The notes under the pieces are model-generated. The model was not told where the DNA came from, did no database searches, and saw only the letters and a program-made list of their open reading frames with translations. A stretch of 64,000 nucleotides of DNA from Thermoplasmata archaeon (GTDB taxonomy: Archaea > Thermoplasmatota > Thermoplasmata > RBG-16-68-12), in NCBI GenBank assembly GCA_036395115.1, contig DASWDU010000012.1, forward strand, positions 17,281 to 81,280, read 5' to 3'. Made by a program: the position numbers and the translations under genes. Below, one piece after another: positions 49,637 through 58,045 of this stretch. Positions within the stretch are counted from its first letter, which is position 1, and each line of letters begins with the position of its first letter.

Positions 49637-50632
49637 TCAGCCGACGGGGTCGTCGACGAGGCGGGCTGGTCCGCCGACCGTGCACACGATCGTCCGGATG
49701 CCGAGGTCCTCGATGCGCCGCCGGACGACGTCCGCCTGGTCTGGGAACGTGTTCACGTAGACCGTCGCGCCCGTGTCGATCGAGAAGAACGCCGGGACGC
49801 CCTCCTCGCGCATCCGGCGCACGGCGAGGATCACCCGGACCGTGTCCGGTTGCCAGAGGACCATTTCGCCGGTCCCCGTCATCGTGATGCCGTGGAGCAT
49901 GAGGGTGTCCCGCTCCGCGAGGGCGCAGATCGCGCCGACGTCCCGTTTCCGGATCGCGAGCTCCATCTCCGCGATGAGGCGCGGCATCTCCGCGAGGCGG
50001 GCGTGGAAGAACGGGGACGTCAGCGCCTCGCGGTGCGCGTCGTCCGTCTGCTTGAATGCGGGCACGAGGGCGACGATGATCCCGATGTCTAGGTCCGGGC
50101 CGGCGAGCTGCACCGCATACGAGTCCTCGTCCGCCACGCCCATCTTCCACTTGCTGAATCCCCCGGTGACGGACCGCGTCGCGGAGCCGGCCCCGCGGCG
50201 GGCGTACCGGGAGAGGTCCTCGAGGCTCAGCCGCAGCCCCGCCGCATGTGCGGCGGCCATCGCCAACGCCGCGAAGCCGGAGGCGCTCGCGCCGAGGCCG
50301 ATGTTCGACGGGAAGTCGTTCGCGGACGCCATGCGGAACCGTTTGTCGAGGGAGGCGCGGGCCCGGATCGGGTCGACGACGGCGAGGATCCGCTCCATGT
50401 CCCGCGCGGTCACGTCGCGACCGTCGATCGTCGCCTGGTCACGCGCGTACGCGCCGAACTCGATCGTCGTTCGCGTGCTCAGAGGCGCGGTGCAGACGCT
50501 GATCGAGTCGTGGAACGGGAGGCGGAGGACGGGATCGGCGAGGCCGTGGTACTTGATGAGCCCTTGGATCGGATGCGCCACCGCGGTCGCCTTCACCGCC
50601 ACGCCTCCCAGATCCACGGGGGGTCGCGGCAT
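49637..50632 (-). CDS. Mevalonate-pathway decarboxylase (diphosphomevalonate decarboxylase family)
   Basis: 331 residues, GHMP-kinase fold. The ATP-loop segment is PSNIGLGASASGFAALA; SATRSVTGGFSKWKMG is the family signature after it. Visible blocks include IKYHG near the N-terminus and SIDTGATVYVNTFPDQ near the C-terminus. In Thermoplasma-type pathways a relative decarboxylates mevalonate 3,5-bisphosphate; in haloarchaea, phosphomevalonate. Either makes isopentenyl phosphate for the IPK encoded 5 kb away. A true diphosphomevalonate decarboxylase is less likely because IPK is present. Which substrate is used cannot be decided from sequence alone. Confidence 0.85.
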   Translation of the reverse strand: MPRPPVDLGGVAVKATAVAHPIQGLIKYHGLADPVLRLPFHDSISVCTAPLSTRTTIEFGAYARDQATIDGRDVTARDMERILAVVDPIRARASLDKRFRMASANDFPSNIGLGASASGFAALAMAAAHAAGLRLSLEDLSRYARRGAGSATRSVTGGFSKWKMGVADEDSYAVQLAGPDLDIGIIVALVPAFKQTDDAHREALTSPFFHARLAEMPRLIAEMELAIRKRDVGAICALAERDTLMLHGITMTGTGEMVLWQPDTVRVILAVRRMREEGVPAFFSIDTGATVYVNTFPDQADVVRRRIEDLGIRTIVCTVGGPARLVDDPVG

Positions 50633-50707
50633 GCGCGGAGCGCGTCGTCGCGGCCGGCCCCGTTCGTGTGCCAGCCGTCGAACGTCGTACGCCTGATCAT
50701 AGCCGCC

Positions 50708-51112
50708 TCAAATGTCGAAGATCACCTGCGCGACGCCCGCCTTCGGGTCGACGAGGAGGCCGTGACGCGTGACGGCTTTGATCGCGAGCTTCGGCTCGTG
50801 GCGGGACTTGTCGATCCGCTCGCCGGCGGCCGTGCCGCGGAGGGACATCCCGTCCAGCTCGACATGGAATTTGCAGAACAGGTACTGTTGCGTCTCGTGC
50901 ACGAACAGCAGTTCCGAGAGCCATCGCAGAAGGAGCGTCGGCACGTCATCCGCCTCGACTCGGACCTCGACCTCGCCGACCGGCTTCACGCGTCCCAGGT
51001 CCGCGATGAGCGCGGACATCCCCTCCGCGGCGTTTTCGAACAGTTCGTTGAGCGACGAGCCGTATGCGCGGATGCCGACGTCCGCCGTGTGCTCGATTTC
51101 CTCGTACCGCAC
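50708..51112 (-). CDS. Archease
   Basis: 134 residues. YEEIEHTADVGIRAYGSSL is the archease N-terminus with the conserved Asp. The C-terminal DPKAGVAQVIFDI closes the metal-binding site. Archease helps RtcB ligase turn over by promoting its guanylation during tRNA splicing. The start is GTG 51112 (VRYEEIEHTADVG), matching the family; the 46-residue extension in the longer frame (to 51250) is Arg/Ser-rich and not conserved-looking. Confidence 0.92.
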   Translation of the reverse strand: MRYEEIEHTADVGIRAYGSSLNELFENAAEGMSALIADLGRVKPVGEVEVRVEADDVPTLLLRWLSELLFVHETQQYLFCKFHVELDGMSLRGTAAGERIDKSRHEPKLAIKAVTRHGLLVDPKAGVAQVIFDI

Positions 51113-51225
51113 GCGAAGGCAATGGCGGGCAGAAGATGAAGGTTGTTTTGAACGTCGCTCGTCCGAAGGGAAAAGGCGGGGTCTCGACCCGGGGTCGAGG
51201 TCCCGCATGGCCATCGGCTTCGCGA

Positions 51226-51447
51226 CTAGCCGGATCCGCCGGTCGCACACCCGCTGTCCCCGACGATGGGGACGTGATCGTGGCCCGGCACCGCGATGCC
51301 GGAGCCCGTATCGGCGGGGATGCTCGAATGGGCCATCTCGGTCCCCGCGTTGCAGGCGGCGTCCGGAAGGCTGATCGTGGCGGCCACGCCCACCGCCGCG
51401 ACCGCGACGAGGGCGATGGCGAGTCCGACCGCTGCCATCCTGGTCAT
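51226..51447 (-). CDS. Small secreted protein with two cysteines and a His-rich centre
   Basis: 73 residues. A signal peptide or membrane anchor (MTRMAAVGLAIALVAVAAVG) is followed by ~50 residues with two Cys (AACNAG, SGCATG) and a HDH motif (PGHDHVPIVG). It might bind metal or form one disulfide outside the membrane. No family was recognised. A TATA-like TACAATAACC lies near 51510. It is between archease and queE, both on the same strand. Confidence 0.5.
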   Translation of the reverse strand: MTRMAAVGLAIALVAVAAVGVAATISLPDAACNAGTEMAHSSIPADTGSGIAVPGHDHVPIVGDSGCATGGSG

Positions 51448-51544
51448 GTTTCTACCGTCCTGCCGCCCTGACGGCGGCTCAATGGGGACGCGTCGCGCCG
51501 CTATTGAAGGGTTATTGTACGGGCGTCGAAATCGCACGCGAAAA

Positions 51545-52297
51545 TCAGATGCCCCGTTCCTTTCCGGGCCAGATGAACTTGTGGACCTGGAGCTGAAGTC
51601 GCGCGAGCAGGTGGTCCTCCAGGATCCATGTGGCGAGCTTCGCGGGGTCGAGTCCCTTCGCGACCGTGTGCGCCGGCGTCACGGGAGAGAAGAGGATCGT
51701 CCCCGCGTTCGTCGGATGCTTCGCCAGCACGGCCTTCGCGAAGTCGTAGTCCTCGCGGTCCACGACGACGAACTTGACCTCGTCGTGCGCGCGCAGGAGG
51801 GCGAGGTTCGCGAACGCCTTGTCGGCCTTCATGCCGGACCCGGGGCACTTGACGTCCATGACGTACCGCACGCGTCCTGCGGCCCGTTCCCGCGGCAGGC
51901 GCACATCGAACGTCCGCAGGTCGATCTCGCCATCCGTCTCGAAGGAGTGCACGAACGTTTTCGGGAGCGCGCGGATCGCGCGGGCGATCGGCTCGCCCTG
52001 GAGGAGCGGCTCGCCTCCGGTCCAACAGACGTGCCGGATCCCTCCGGCCGGCGATTCCGGCGAATCGGCGAGCGCCCGGATGCGCGTCACGACCTCGGCC
52101 ACCGATGCGCGGCTGAATTCGCCCCCTTCGACGGCGTGCATCGAGTCACACCAGCGGCAGCGGAGGTTGCACGAATAGAGGCGGACGAAGATTGTCGGGA
52201 AACCGACGAGGGAGCTCTCGCCTTGGATCGTCGCGTACAGCTCGCTGAGTAGGAACCCTTCCGCCTTCCGTGAGGCGACGGTCGCCGCGACCTCCAT
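51545..52297 (-). CDS. queE: 7-carboxy-7-deazaguanine synthase
   Basis: 250 residues. It has the radical SAM motif CNLRCRWC (Cx3Cx2C), preceded by the QueE-specific ATIQGESSLVGFPTIFVRLY in part (IQGESSLVG), then WTGGEPLLQ. QueE makes CDG from CPH4, the step before QueC in 7-deazaguanine (archaeosine) synthesis. ATG 52297 has GGAAGG upstream and follows the queC stop by 26 nt, so the two genes form an operon. The larger frame overlapping queC is rejected. Confidence 0.92.
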   Translation of the reverse strand: MEVAATVASRKAEGFLLSELYATIQGESSLVGFPTIFVRLYSCNLRCRWCDSMHAVEGGEFSRASVAEVVTRIRALADSPESPAGGIRHVCWTGGEPLLQGEPIARAIRALPKTFVHSFETDGEIDLRTFDVRLPRERAAGRVRYVMDVKCPGSGMKADKAFANLALLRAHDEVKFVVVDREDYDFAKAVLAKHPTNAGTILFSPVTPAHTVAKGLDPAKLATWILEDHLLARLQLQVHKFIWPGKERGI

Positions 52298-52323
52298 CGC
52301 CTTCCGATGCGCGCCGAACTCTA

Positions 52324-53031
52324 TTAAGCGTTCGTCTTCCGGCCGCGGCCGCGCTCGTACGGAATCGGATCGCGCACGCCCGCCTCCCGGAACCCTTTCA
52401 GCCGGAGCTGGCACGAGTCGCAGACGCCGCACGCCTTCGGACGGCCTTGGTAGCACGACCAGGTGAGCTCCCACGGCACGCCGAGCTCCTCGCCTTTCCG
52501 CACGATGTCCGCCTTCGTCATGCGGATGAGCGGCGTCCGGATCTCGATCACGTCTCCCTCGACACCGCGCTTCGTGCCGAGGCGAGCGACGCTGGCAAAG
52601 GCCTCGTAGTACTCCGGCCGGCAGTCCGGGTATCCCGCGTAATCGTACGAGTTCGCCGCGATGTAGATCGCTCTCGCCTCCGTGGCCTCCGCCAGCGCGA
52701 GGGCGTAGCTCAGGAAGATCGTGTTCCGCGCGGGCACGTAGGTCGGGGGGATGCCGGTGCCGATCTCTTCCGGGCGGCGCTGCTCGGGAACTGGGACGCG
52801 TCGGTCCGTCAGCGCAGAGGCGCCGATCGGCGTCAGGTCCAAGTGGACGATCCGGTGTTCCCTGACGCCGAGGTACTTGGCGAGGGATTTCGCCGCATCG
52901 ACTTCCTTGCGGTGCCGTTGCCCGTAGTCGAACGTGAGCGCGAGCACGTCGAAGCCTTCCGCTTTGGCGATGGCGAGGGCCGTGGCGGAGTCCATCCCGC
53001 CGCTCAGCAGGACGACCGCGGAGGAGACCAT
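52324..53031 (-). CDS. queC: 7-cyano-7-deazaguanine synthase
   Basis: 235 residues. It has the PP-loop LSGGMDSATAL at the N-terminus, the ARNTIFLSYAL substrate region, and the C-terminal zinc cysteines C-x9-CGVCDSC. QueC converts CDG to preQ0 with ATP and ammonia, the base inserted by archaeal TGT for archaeosine. ATG 53031 is the start; its promoter may share the AT-rich dyad region at 53100-53121. The first gene of a queC-queE operon. Confidence 0.95.
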   Translation of the reverse strand: MVSSAVVLLSGGMDSATALAIAKAEGFDVLALTFDYGQRHRKEVDAAKSLAKYLGVREHRIVHLDLTPIGASALTDRRVPVPEQRRPEEIGTGIPPTYVPARNTIFLSYALALAEATEARAIYIAANSYDYAGYPDCRPEYYEAFASVARLGTKRGVEGDVIEIRTPLIRMTKADIVRKGEELGVPWELTWSCYQGRPKACGVCDSCQLRLKGFREAGVRDPIPYERGRGRKTNA

Positions 53032-53099
53032 GGGGAGGGAACGCAGCCAGCCGCTTAGGGCTTTGCGAAGCCACTTGGGGCAGGTTCGGGCATCCGGTA

Positions 53100-53121
53100 G
53101 TTATAGTTAAATAACCATAAC
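53100..53121. promoter_or_regulatory. Second copy of the GTTATAGT-N6-AC(T/C)ATAAC dyad (operator candidate)
   Basis: GTTATAGT (53100-53107), spacer TAAATA, ACCATAAC (53114-53121): one mismatch from perfect symmetry, same arm sequence and spacing as 3240-3261. It covers the TATA region of the GTG-started small gene at 53135 (24 bp) and lies 70-90 bp before queC on the other strand. Confidence 0.55.
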
Positions 53122-53134
53122 TCAATGAGGGTCT

Positions 53135-53374
53135 GTGCAGATCGGCTGTGGCGTCTACGAACACACCGTGCGCGGGCGGCCCTACCTATACTTCTGGCAC
53201 TACGAGGCTCGAGGAGGACGAAGGGTCCAAATCAAGGAGTACGTCGGAGCCGCGCGATTGGACCGGACGCGGACCGAGGCCGCACGGCGTTGCGAAGCGT
53301 ACTACCGCCGGGCGGCAGACACGCTCGTGCGGATGCGTGACGCCGCCTTGGCCTCCCTCGCGGCGAGCGGCTAG
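53135..53374 (+). CDS. Small basic protein of unknown function
   Basis: 79 residues starting at GTG 53135, about 24 bp downstream of the AT-rich dyad centre, so probably leaderless. The beta-hairpin-like start (VRGRPYLYFWHYEARGGRRVQIKEYVG) resembles the short R-G-x-x-Y-x-Y...K-x-Y-L/V-G domain seen in many archaeal small proteins and some transposase-associated proteins. A helical Arg-rich C-terminus follows. Function unknown; the regulated-looking promoter is the most informative feature. Confidence 0.55.
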   Translation: MQIGCGVYEHTVRGRPYLYFWHYEARGGRRVQIKEYVGAARLDRTRTEAARRCEAYYRRAADTLVRMRDAALASLAASG

Positions 53375-53385
53375 CCCGTGGACCA

Positions 53386-54360
53386 TCAGTAAGCGCGGAT
53401 CTCGTCGAAGGCGTAGTCCTCCCACGCGCGCTCGCCCACGACGATCTCAAACTCCTGCGGCGTGAGGATCGGCTGCTTGTACTGGAGGACGTCCTCGATC
53501 GCGATCCTCGGGCATGCGGTGTTCACCCACGCCTCCACGCGATATCCTTCGAGGAAGTCCGGGGAGACGAGGTCCATGAGGAAGATGTTCGCTTGGCGGC
53601 CGTGCTTCTCCGCGAGGCCTTTCAGATCCCTCGCAAGCTCCATCCGCGTCTGGCCGATCTTCCGCGAGACGATGATCCCGAAGATGTGCGCGTCCCTCGC
53701 CCTCGCGATCGCCGCGTGTCGTTGCCGGAGGATGCGGTCCTTGACGTCCGCGAGGTCCCGAGCGGTTCCCTGCTCCGGATCCGCCACGAGGATCGGCTTG
53801 TCGACGAGGATCGCGACGCCGAGCGGATGGAAGTCCCCCGTGCCGACGTACAGATATCCGTCCACGTCCCCCTCGATGACGGTCGCGGTGTGATAGTCGC
53901 ATCCGAGGAGCTGGCCCGCGTAGGCGACGCGGCGGTCCGGGTCGCCGATCTTCACCTCGTGGCCCCGTTCCTCGAGGTGCTGCTTGATCGGAGCGAGCCA
54001 GTGCCGGTACTGCGTCGTCGTGAGGAGACCCACTCGTTTCGGCAGGTGGGGCTCGGCCGCGTCGACGAAGGCGAGCGACGTCAGCGGCGGTCCCGGGAGG
54101 TCGTAGAAGAACACGCGGTCGTACCGGAGGTGGGGCATCGGCGCATGGCCCAGGTGGACGATCAGGTCCACGGGCATCTCGGAGACGTCGCACGCGCCGA
54201 ACGACGGGTCGGCGGAGACGAGGCACGTAACCCCGGCCTTCGCCTCGAGTTCCTGCGCGAGTTCCACGGCCTTCGTCCGCAGGCCGACCGGGAACTGCAG
54301 GCCGACCGTCTTCGTGTTCCGACCGCGGATGACGTCCAAGAGACGATCGGTATCGCCCAT
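53386..54360 (-). CDS. dph2: Diphthamide biosynthesis protein Dph2
   Basis: 324 residues. The three cysteines that hold the 4Fe-4S cluster are in FGACDVSE, LGCDYHTA and NTACPRIAIED. Archaeal Dph2 is a homodimeric, non-canonical radical SAM enzyme that transfers the 3-amino-3-carboxypropyl group of SAM to a histidine of elongation factor 2. ATG 54360 is the start. It is downstream of, and on the same strand as, the L10e gene (49 nt gap), a translation-related pair. Confidence 0.95.
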   Translation of the reverse strand: MGDTDRLLDVIRGRNTKTVGLQFPVGLRTKAVELAQELEAKAGVTCLVSADPSFGACDVSEMPVDLIVHLGHAPMPHLRYDRVFFYDLPGPPLTSLAFVDAAEPHLPKRVGLLTTTQYRHWLAPIKQHLEERGHEVKIGDPDRRVAYAGQLLGCDYHTATVIEGDVDGYLYVGTGDFHPLGVAILVDKPILVADPEQGTARDLADVKDRILRQRHAAIARARDAHIFGIIVSRKIGQTRMELARDLKGLAEKHGRQANIFLMDLVSPDFLEGYRVEAWVNTACPRIAIEDVLQYKQPILTPQEFEIVVGERAWEDYAFDEIRAY

Positions 54361-54409
54361 GCGCGGGGTGGCAGGCGCGCGGCCCGAGAAAAAGCTGTGC
54401 CCCTCGCGG

Positions 54410-54922
54410 TCAGCCTTTCCGCTTCCCGCGCTCGATCACGAGATACCAGGGCGTCGGCAGTTTCACGCCGCCTTTCCGGAGCGCCTCTTTTGCGTCCTCA
54501 ACGTGGTCCTCCGTCGTCGAGATCGTGAAGATCTTCATGCCCGGCTTGACGCGGGCCGCCGTGCCGACCGCCGCGCCGAACGCCGCGCGCATGCCCTCGG
54601 AGATGCGGTCCGCCCCCGCGCCGGTCGCGATCTTGTTCTCCCGCAACACGTTGTGCGGATAGAGCCGGAGCTTCAGATGGTACGCCGTCCCGGCCTTCTT
54701 CGCGATGTACCGGTTCGCGGAGATTCGCGCGGATTCGAGGGCGATGTGCCGGACTTGGCACGCCTCCCGGGCGACCAGGTGGATCTTCACCGGGAACGTC
54801 GCCCGGAGGTCGCCGATGTCGAACTGGCTGATCCGGATGCCGGGCACGCCGCCCATGTACTCTTTCCGGGTATAGGCCTGCCCTCGGATCTCTCGGTACA
54901 TGCTCCCGGGTTTGCGCGTCAT
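54410..54922 (-). CDS. rpl10e: 50S ribosomal protein L10e (uL16)
   Basis: 170 residues. YREIRGQAYTRKEYMGGVPG, IRISQFDIGD and the RLYPHNVLRENK loop are characteristic of archaeal/eukaryotic L10e. It binds 23S rRNA near the tRNA channel. ATG 54922 is about 31 bp from a strong TATA element (54951-54958), so the transcript is nearly leaderless. Confidence 0.97.
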   Translation of the reverse strand: MTRKPGSMYREIRGQAYTRKEYMGGVPGIRISQFDIGDLRATFPVKIHLVAREACQVRHIALESARISANRYIAKKAGTAYHLKLRLYPHNVLRENKIATGAGADRISEGMRAAFGAAVGTAARVKPGMKIFTISTTEDHVEDAKEALRKGGVKLPTPWYLVIERGKRKG

Positions 54923-54950
54923 AACGGGCCGGCGTCGAAGAGCCGGGCCG

Positions 54951-54958
54951 TATATAAT
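54951..54958 (-). promoter_or_regulatory. TATA box of the L10e gene
   Basis: ATTATATA on the minus strand, one of the best TATA matches in the window, 31 bp before ATG 54922. The strength suits a ribosomal protein gene. Confidence 0.65.
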
Positions 54959-55068
54959 GGTTCGCGGCTCGGGACCGGGACTCCGATTGCAGGTTCTTCG
55001 ACGGATGGGATCCGACGCGGTTGCCGGAAAACGTTAAGGGTGGCCGGGCGTGTGGCCCGCGCGGGCCC

Positions 55069-55848
55069 ATGCTCCTGGTGAAGCTCGGTGGGAGCGTCCT
55101 CACGGACAAGGCGCGCCTGCGGACGCCTCGTCGCGCCGCGATCCGCCGGCTCGCTCAGGAGCTGGCGGCCGTCCGGAAACCGGTGCTCGTCGTGCACGGC
55201 GCGGGCTCGTACGGCCACATCCTCGCGCGGAAGCACCGGCTGAACGAGGGCGGCGCCACGATGGCGAAACGTTCCGCCGCGGCCCGCGTCCAGGCGGACG
55301 TGAAGGCGCTCGATGCGCTCGTGATCGACGCGATGATCGACGCCGGCCTGGCCGCGGTCCCGATCCCGCCATCGGCGGTCCTGAGCCTCGACGACGGCCG
55401 CGTGTCGTCGATCGACCTCACCCCGTTCCTCGAGTTCTCGTCGATGGCCTTCACCCCCGTGACGTTCGGCGACGTCGTGCGCGACGTCCACCGCGGCTTC
55501 TCCGTCTGCTCGGGCGATCTCATGATGCTCGAACTTGCGCGCGCGTTCCGCCCGGAGCGGGCGGTGTTCGTCGCGGACGTCGACGGCCTCTTCACCGCGG
55601 ATCCGAAGCGACGGCCCCGCGCGAGGTTCCTCGAGACCGTAGGCCCCGCAGAGTTCGGGCGGATCGAGTTCACGTCGTCCTCTCGGACCGACGTCACGGG
55701 CGGCATCGAAGGGAAGGTGCGTCGGATGGTCGAGATCGCGGCCCACGCCGGCGAATGCATCCTCGTCAACGGTAACGTAAAGAACCGAGTCCGGGATGTC
55801 TTGCGGGGCCGGCACGTCGTCGGCACCCGGGTGACGCGAGGTCCGTAG
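55069..55848 (+). CDS. ipk: Isopentenyl phosphate kinase
   Basis: 259 residues, amino-acid-kinase fold. LLVKLGGSVLTDK is the N-terminal ATP loop; VVHGAGSYGH contains the catalytic His of IPKs; TDVTGGIEGKVRRM is the ATP-binding C-terminal motif. IPK phosphorylates isopentenyl phosphate to IPP, the archaeal ending of the mevalonate pathway. Start ATG 55069 is at the beginning of the conserved strand; the frame upstream is Gly/Arg-rich. The next gene starts directly after its stop. Confidence 0.93.
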   Translation: MLLVKLGGSVLTDKARLRTPRRAAIRRLAQELAAVRKPVLVVHGAGSYGHILARKHRLNEGGATMAKRSAAARVQADVKALDALVIDAMIDAGLAAVPIPPSAVLSLDDGRVSSIDLTPFLEFSSMAFTPVTFGDVVRDVHRGFSVCSGDLMMLELARAFRPERAVFVADVDGLFTADPKRRPRARFLETVGPAEFGRIEFTSSSRTDVTGGIEGKVRRMVEIAAHAGECILVNGNVKNRVRDVLRGRHVVGTRVTRGP

Positions 55849-56919
55849 ATGGCGGAGCCGTCGAAGACGGAGCAGCGCAAGGCGGAGCACGTGAACATCA
55901 TCTTGAACGAGAACGTCTCCGCGGAGTACAACTACTGGAACGACGTGCGCCTCGTCCACCGCGCCCTCCCGGAGATCGACCTCGATGACGTCGACGTCGG
56001 GGTGAAGTTCCTCGGGAAGAAGCTCGAGGCGCCGCTCATCATCTCCTCGATGACGGGGGGCTTCGGCATGGGGAAGGAGATCAACGCGAACCTCGCGAAG
56101 GGAGCGGCCGAGGTCGGCGTCGCGATGGGCGTCGGCTCGCAGCGTGCCGCGCTCGAGAAGCCGGATCTCGCCCCGACGTACGCCGTCGTGAAGGACTACG
56201 GCATCCCGCTCGTGTTCGCGAACCTCGGCGCGCCGCAGCTCGTGCCGCAGGAAGGCAAGCGCGCGTACGGCGTCGCAGACGCGAAGAAGGCCGTCGAGAT
56301 GATCGACGCGGACGCGCTGATCGTCCACCTGAATTTCCTCCAGGAGGTCGTCCAGCCGGAGGGCGACCGGAGGGCGAAGGGCTGCCTCGCCGCGATCAAG
56401 GCGCTCGCCTCCCGATTCCCGCTCATGGCGAAGGAGACGGGCGCCGGGATCTCGCGGGACACGGCGCAGCGGCTGAAGGCCGCAGGCGCGAAGGCGATCG
56501 ACGTCGGCGGGCTCGGCGGTACCTCGTTTTCGGCGGTCGAGCACTATCGCGCGCGCAAGGAAGCGGCCTCGCTGAAGGAACGCCTCGGGGCCACGTTCTG
56601 GAACTGGGGGATCCCGACGCCCGCGTCGATCCTCCTCGCGGACGTCGGCCTGCCGCTCGTCGCCACGGGCGGGGTGCGGACCGGCCTCGACGCGGCGAAA
56701 GGGATCGCCCTCGGCGCCACGATGGCGGGGATGGCGAAGCCCATGCTGGAGGCCGCCAAGGTCTCCGCCGACGCCGTCGTCCAAGAGCTGCGCGCGGTGA
56801 TCGAGGAGCTGAAGGCGGCGATGTTCCTGACCGGCTCGACGTCGATTGAGGAATTGCAGGACCGCCCGGTGATCGTGAGCAACCCGACGGCGAGTTGGCT
56901 CGAGGCGGGCGATGCGTGA
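55849..56919 (+). CDS. fni: Isopentenyl-diphosphate delta-isomerase, type 2
   Basis: 356 residues. It has the FMN-dependent TIM barrel of IDI-2: RKAEHVNIILNE at the N-terminus, ISSMTGGFG, GVGSQRAALE, ANLGAPQL, and the phosphate-binding VATGGVRTGLDAAKGIALGA in part (GGVRTGLDAAK). It interconverts IPP and DMAPP. The ATG directly follows the IPK stop, and its end overlaps the prenyl synthase by 8 nt, so the three genes are one operon. Confidence 0.95.
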   Translation: MAEPSKTEQRKAEHVNIILNENVSAEYNYWNDVRLVHRALPEIDLDDVDVGVKFLGKKLEAPLIISSMTGGFGMGKEINANLAKGAAEVGVAMGVGSQRAALEKPDLAPTYAVVKDYGIPLVFANLGAPQLVPQEGKRAYGVADAKKAVEMIDADALIVHLNFLQEVVQPEGDRRAKGCLAAIKALASRFPLMAKETGAGISRDTAQRLKAAGAKAIDVGGLGGTSFSAVEHYRARKEAASLKERLGATFWNWGIPTPASILLADVGLPLVATGGVRTGLDAAKGIALGATMAGMAKPMLEAAKVSADAVVQELRAVIEELKAAMFLTGSTSIEELQDRPVIVSNPTASWLEAGDA

Positions 56920-58045
56920 GCCCGCGACGCGCCGGTCCGTCGAGGACTCGGAGGGACGACTCGAGTCCCTCCTGAAACCGTACCGGGATCTGTCGAACGC
57001 GCAGATCGTGGCGGTCTGGGAGGAATACGCGGCGGAGCACCCCGCAACCCCCTTCCCATCCACGAGTACGATGCGCGAGAACGCGCGCCTGTTCACCGCC
57101 GGAAAGAGGTACCGGTACGCGCTCGCCCTCGCCGGCTACCGCATCCTGACGGGCGAGCGGCCGTCCCGCGGACTCGAGCGCGCCGCGACGTGGGTCGAGT
57201 GGTACCATCTGTACACCCTCTTCCTCGACGACATCATGGACGAGGATGTGCGGCGCCGGACGGTCCCGAGCGCCTGGGCGACGAACGCGAAACTGTACCG
57301 CGGCGCCGATGGGAATCGTCCGGCCGTCGTCTTCCGGACCCGCCGACATCGGTACGGTGCGTCGCAGGCGATCCTGGATGCCCTGCGCCTCCGCTCGCTC
57401 GGGGAGCGCGCGATTGAGGGAGCGGTCGATCTGCCTCCCGCCGTCCGCCTCGAACTCCTCTCCGAGTTGACGTCGGTCGACCTCGTGCTCAGCGATGGCC
57501 AGGGTCTCGACATCGACTTCGAACGGATCGGCCGGATCCCCGAGGCCGACTACGTCCGGATGAGCGAAGCGAAGACGGCGCGGCTCTACCTCGGGGCGGC
57601 GGCCACCGCGGCGGTCGCGGCCCGCGCGTCCTCGGAGGACCGCGCGGCGCTCGAATCGTTCGCGCGGCACTTCGCGGTCGCCTTCCAAGACAGGGACGAC
57701 CTCCTCGGCGCGGGCGTCGTGGCCTCGAGGATCGGTGGATCGTCGGAGGGAGACATCCGTCAAGGGAAACGGACCCGCCTGTACGTGCTCGCGATGCAGA
57801 TGCTCCGACCGGTGGATCGGGCGGCCTTCTCGCGGGCGTACGGGCGCGGTCCTCGGACGACCCGCCGGGACGTGGCGACGGTCCGTGCGTTCCTCCGCGC
57901 TGACGTCCTCGAGGAGGCAGAGGAGCGAATCGCGGAGCACATCGCGGCGGCGAAGCGCGATCTGGACCGGCTGCCCTCGAAGGATCCCGAGGCCCGCGCG
58001 CTCTTGCAGGCGCTCTTGGAGGCGCAACGCAGCCGCGTCCGTTAG
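56912..58045 (+). CDS. Polyprenyl diphosphate synthase
   Basis: 377 residues, isoprenyl diphosphate synthase fold. The first Asp-rich motif is DDIMDED followed by RRR; a KTARLYLG segment follows. The second Asp-rich region reads FQDRDDLLG, so the final Asp of DDxxD is Gly. It condenses IPP with allylic primers, probably to geranylgeranyl or longer chains for archaeal lipids. The N-terminal ~30 residues are variable. It is the last gene of the ipk-fni operon; the stop overlaps convergent radB by 4 nt. Confidence 0.88.
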   Translation: MREPATRRSVEDSEGRLESLLKPYRDLSNAQIVAVWEEYAAEHPATPFPSTSTMRENARLFTAGKRYRYALALAGYRILTGERPSRGLERAATWVEWYHLYTLFLDDIMDEDVRRRTVPSAWATNAKLYRGADGNRPAVVFRTRRHRYGASQAILDALRLRSLGERAIEGAVDLPPAVRLELLSELTSVDLVLSDGQGLDIDFERIGRIPEADYVRMSEAKTARLYLGAAATAAVAARASSEDRAALESFARHFAVAFQDRDDLLGAGVVASRIGGSSEGDIRQGKRTRLYVLAMQMLRPVDRAAFSRAYGRGPRTTRRDVATVRAFLRADVLEEAEERIAEHIAAAKRDLDRLPSKDPEARALLQALLEAQRSRVR

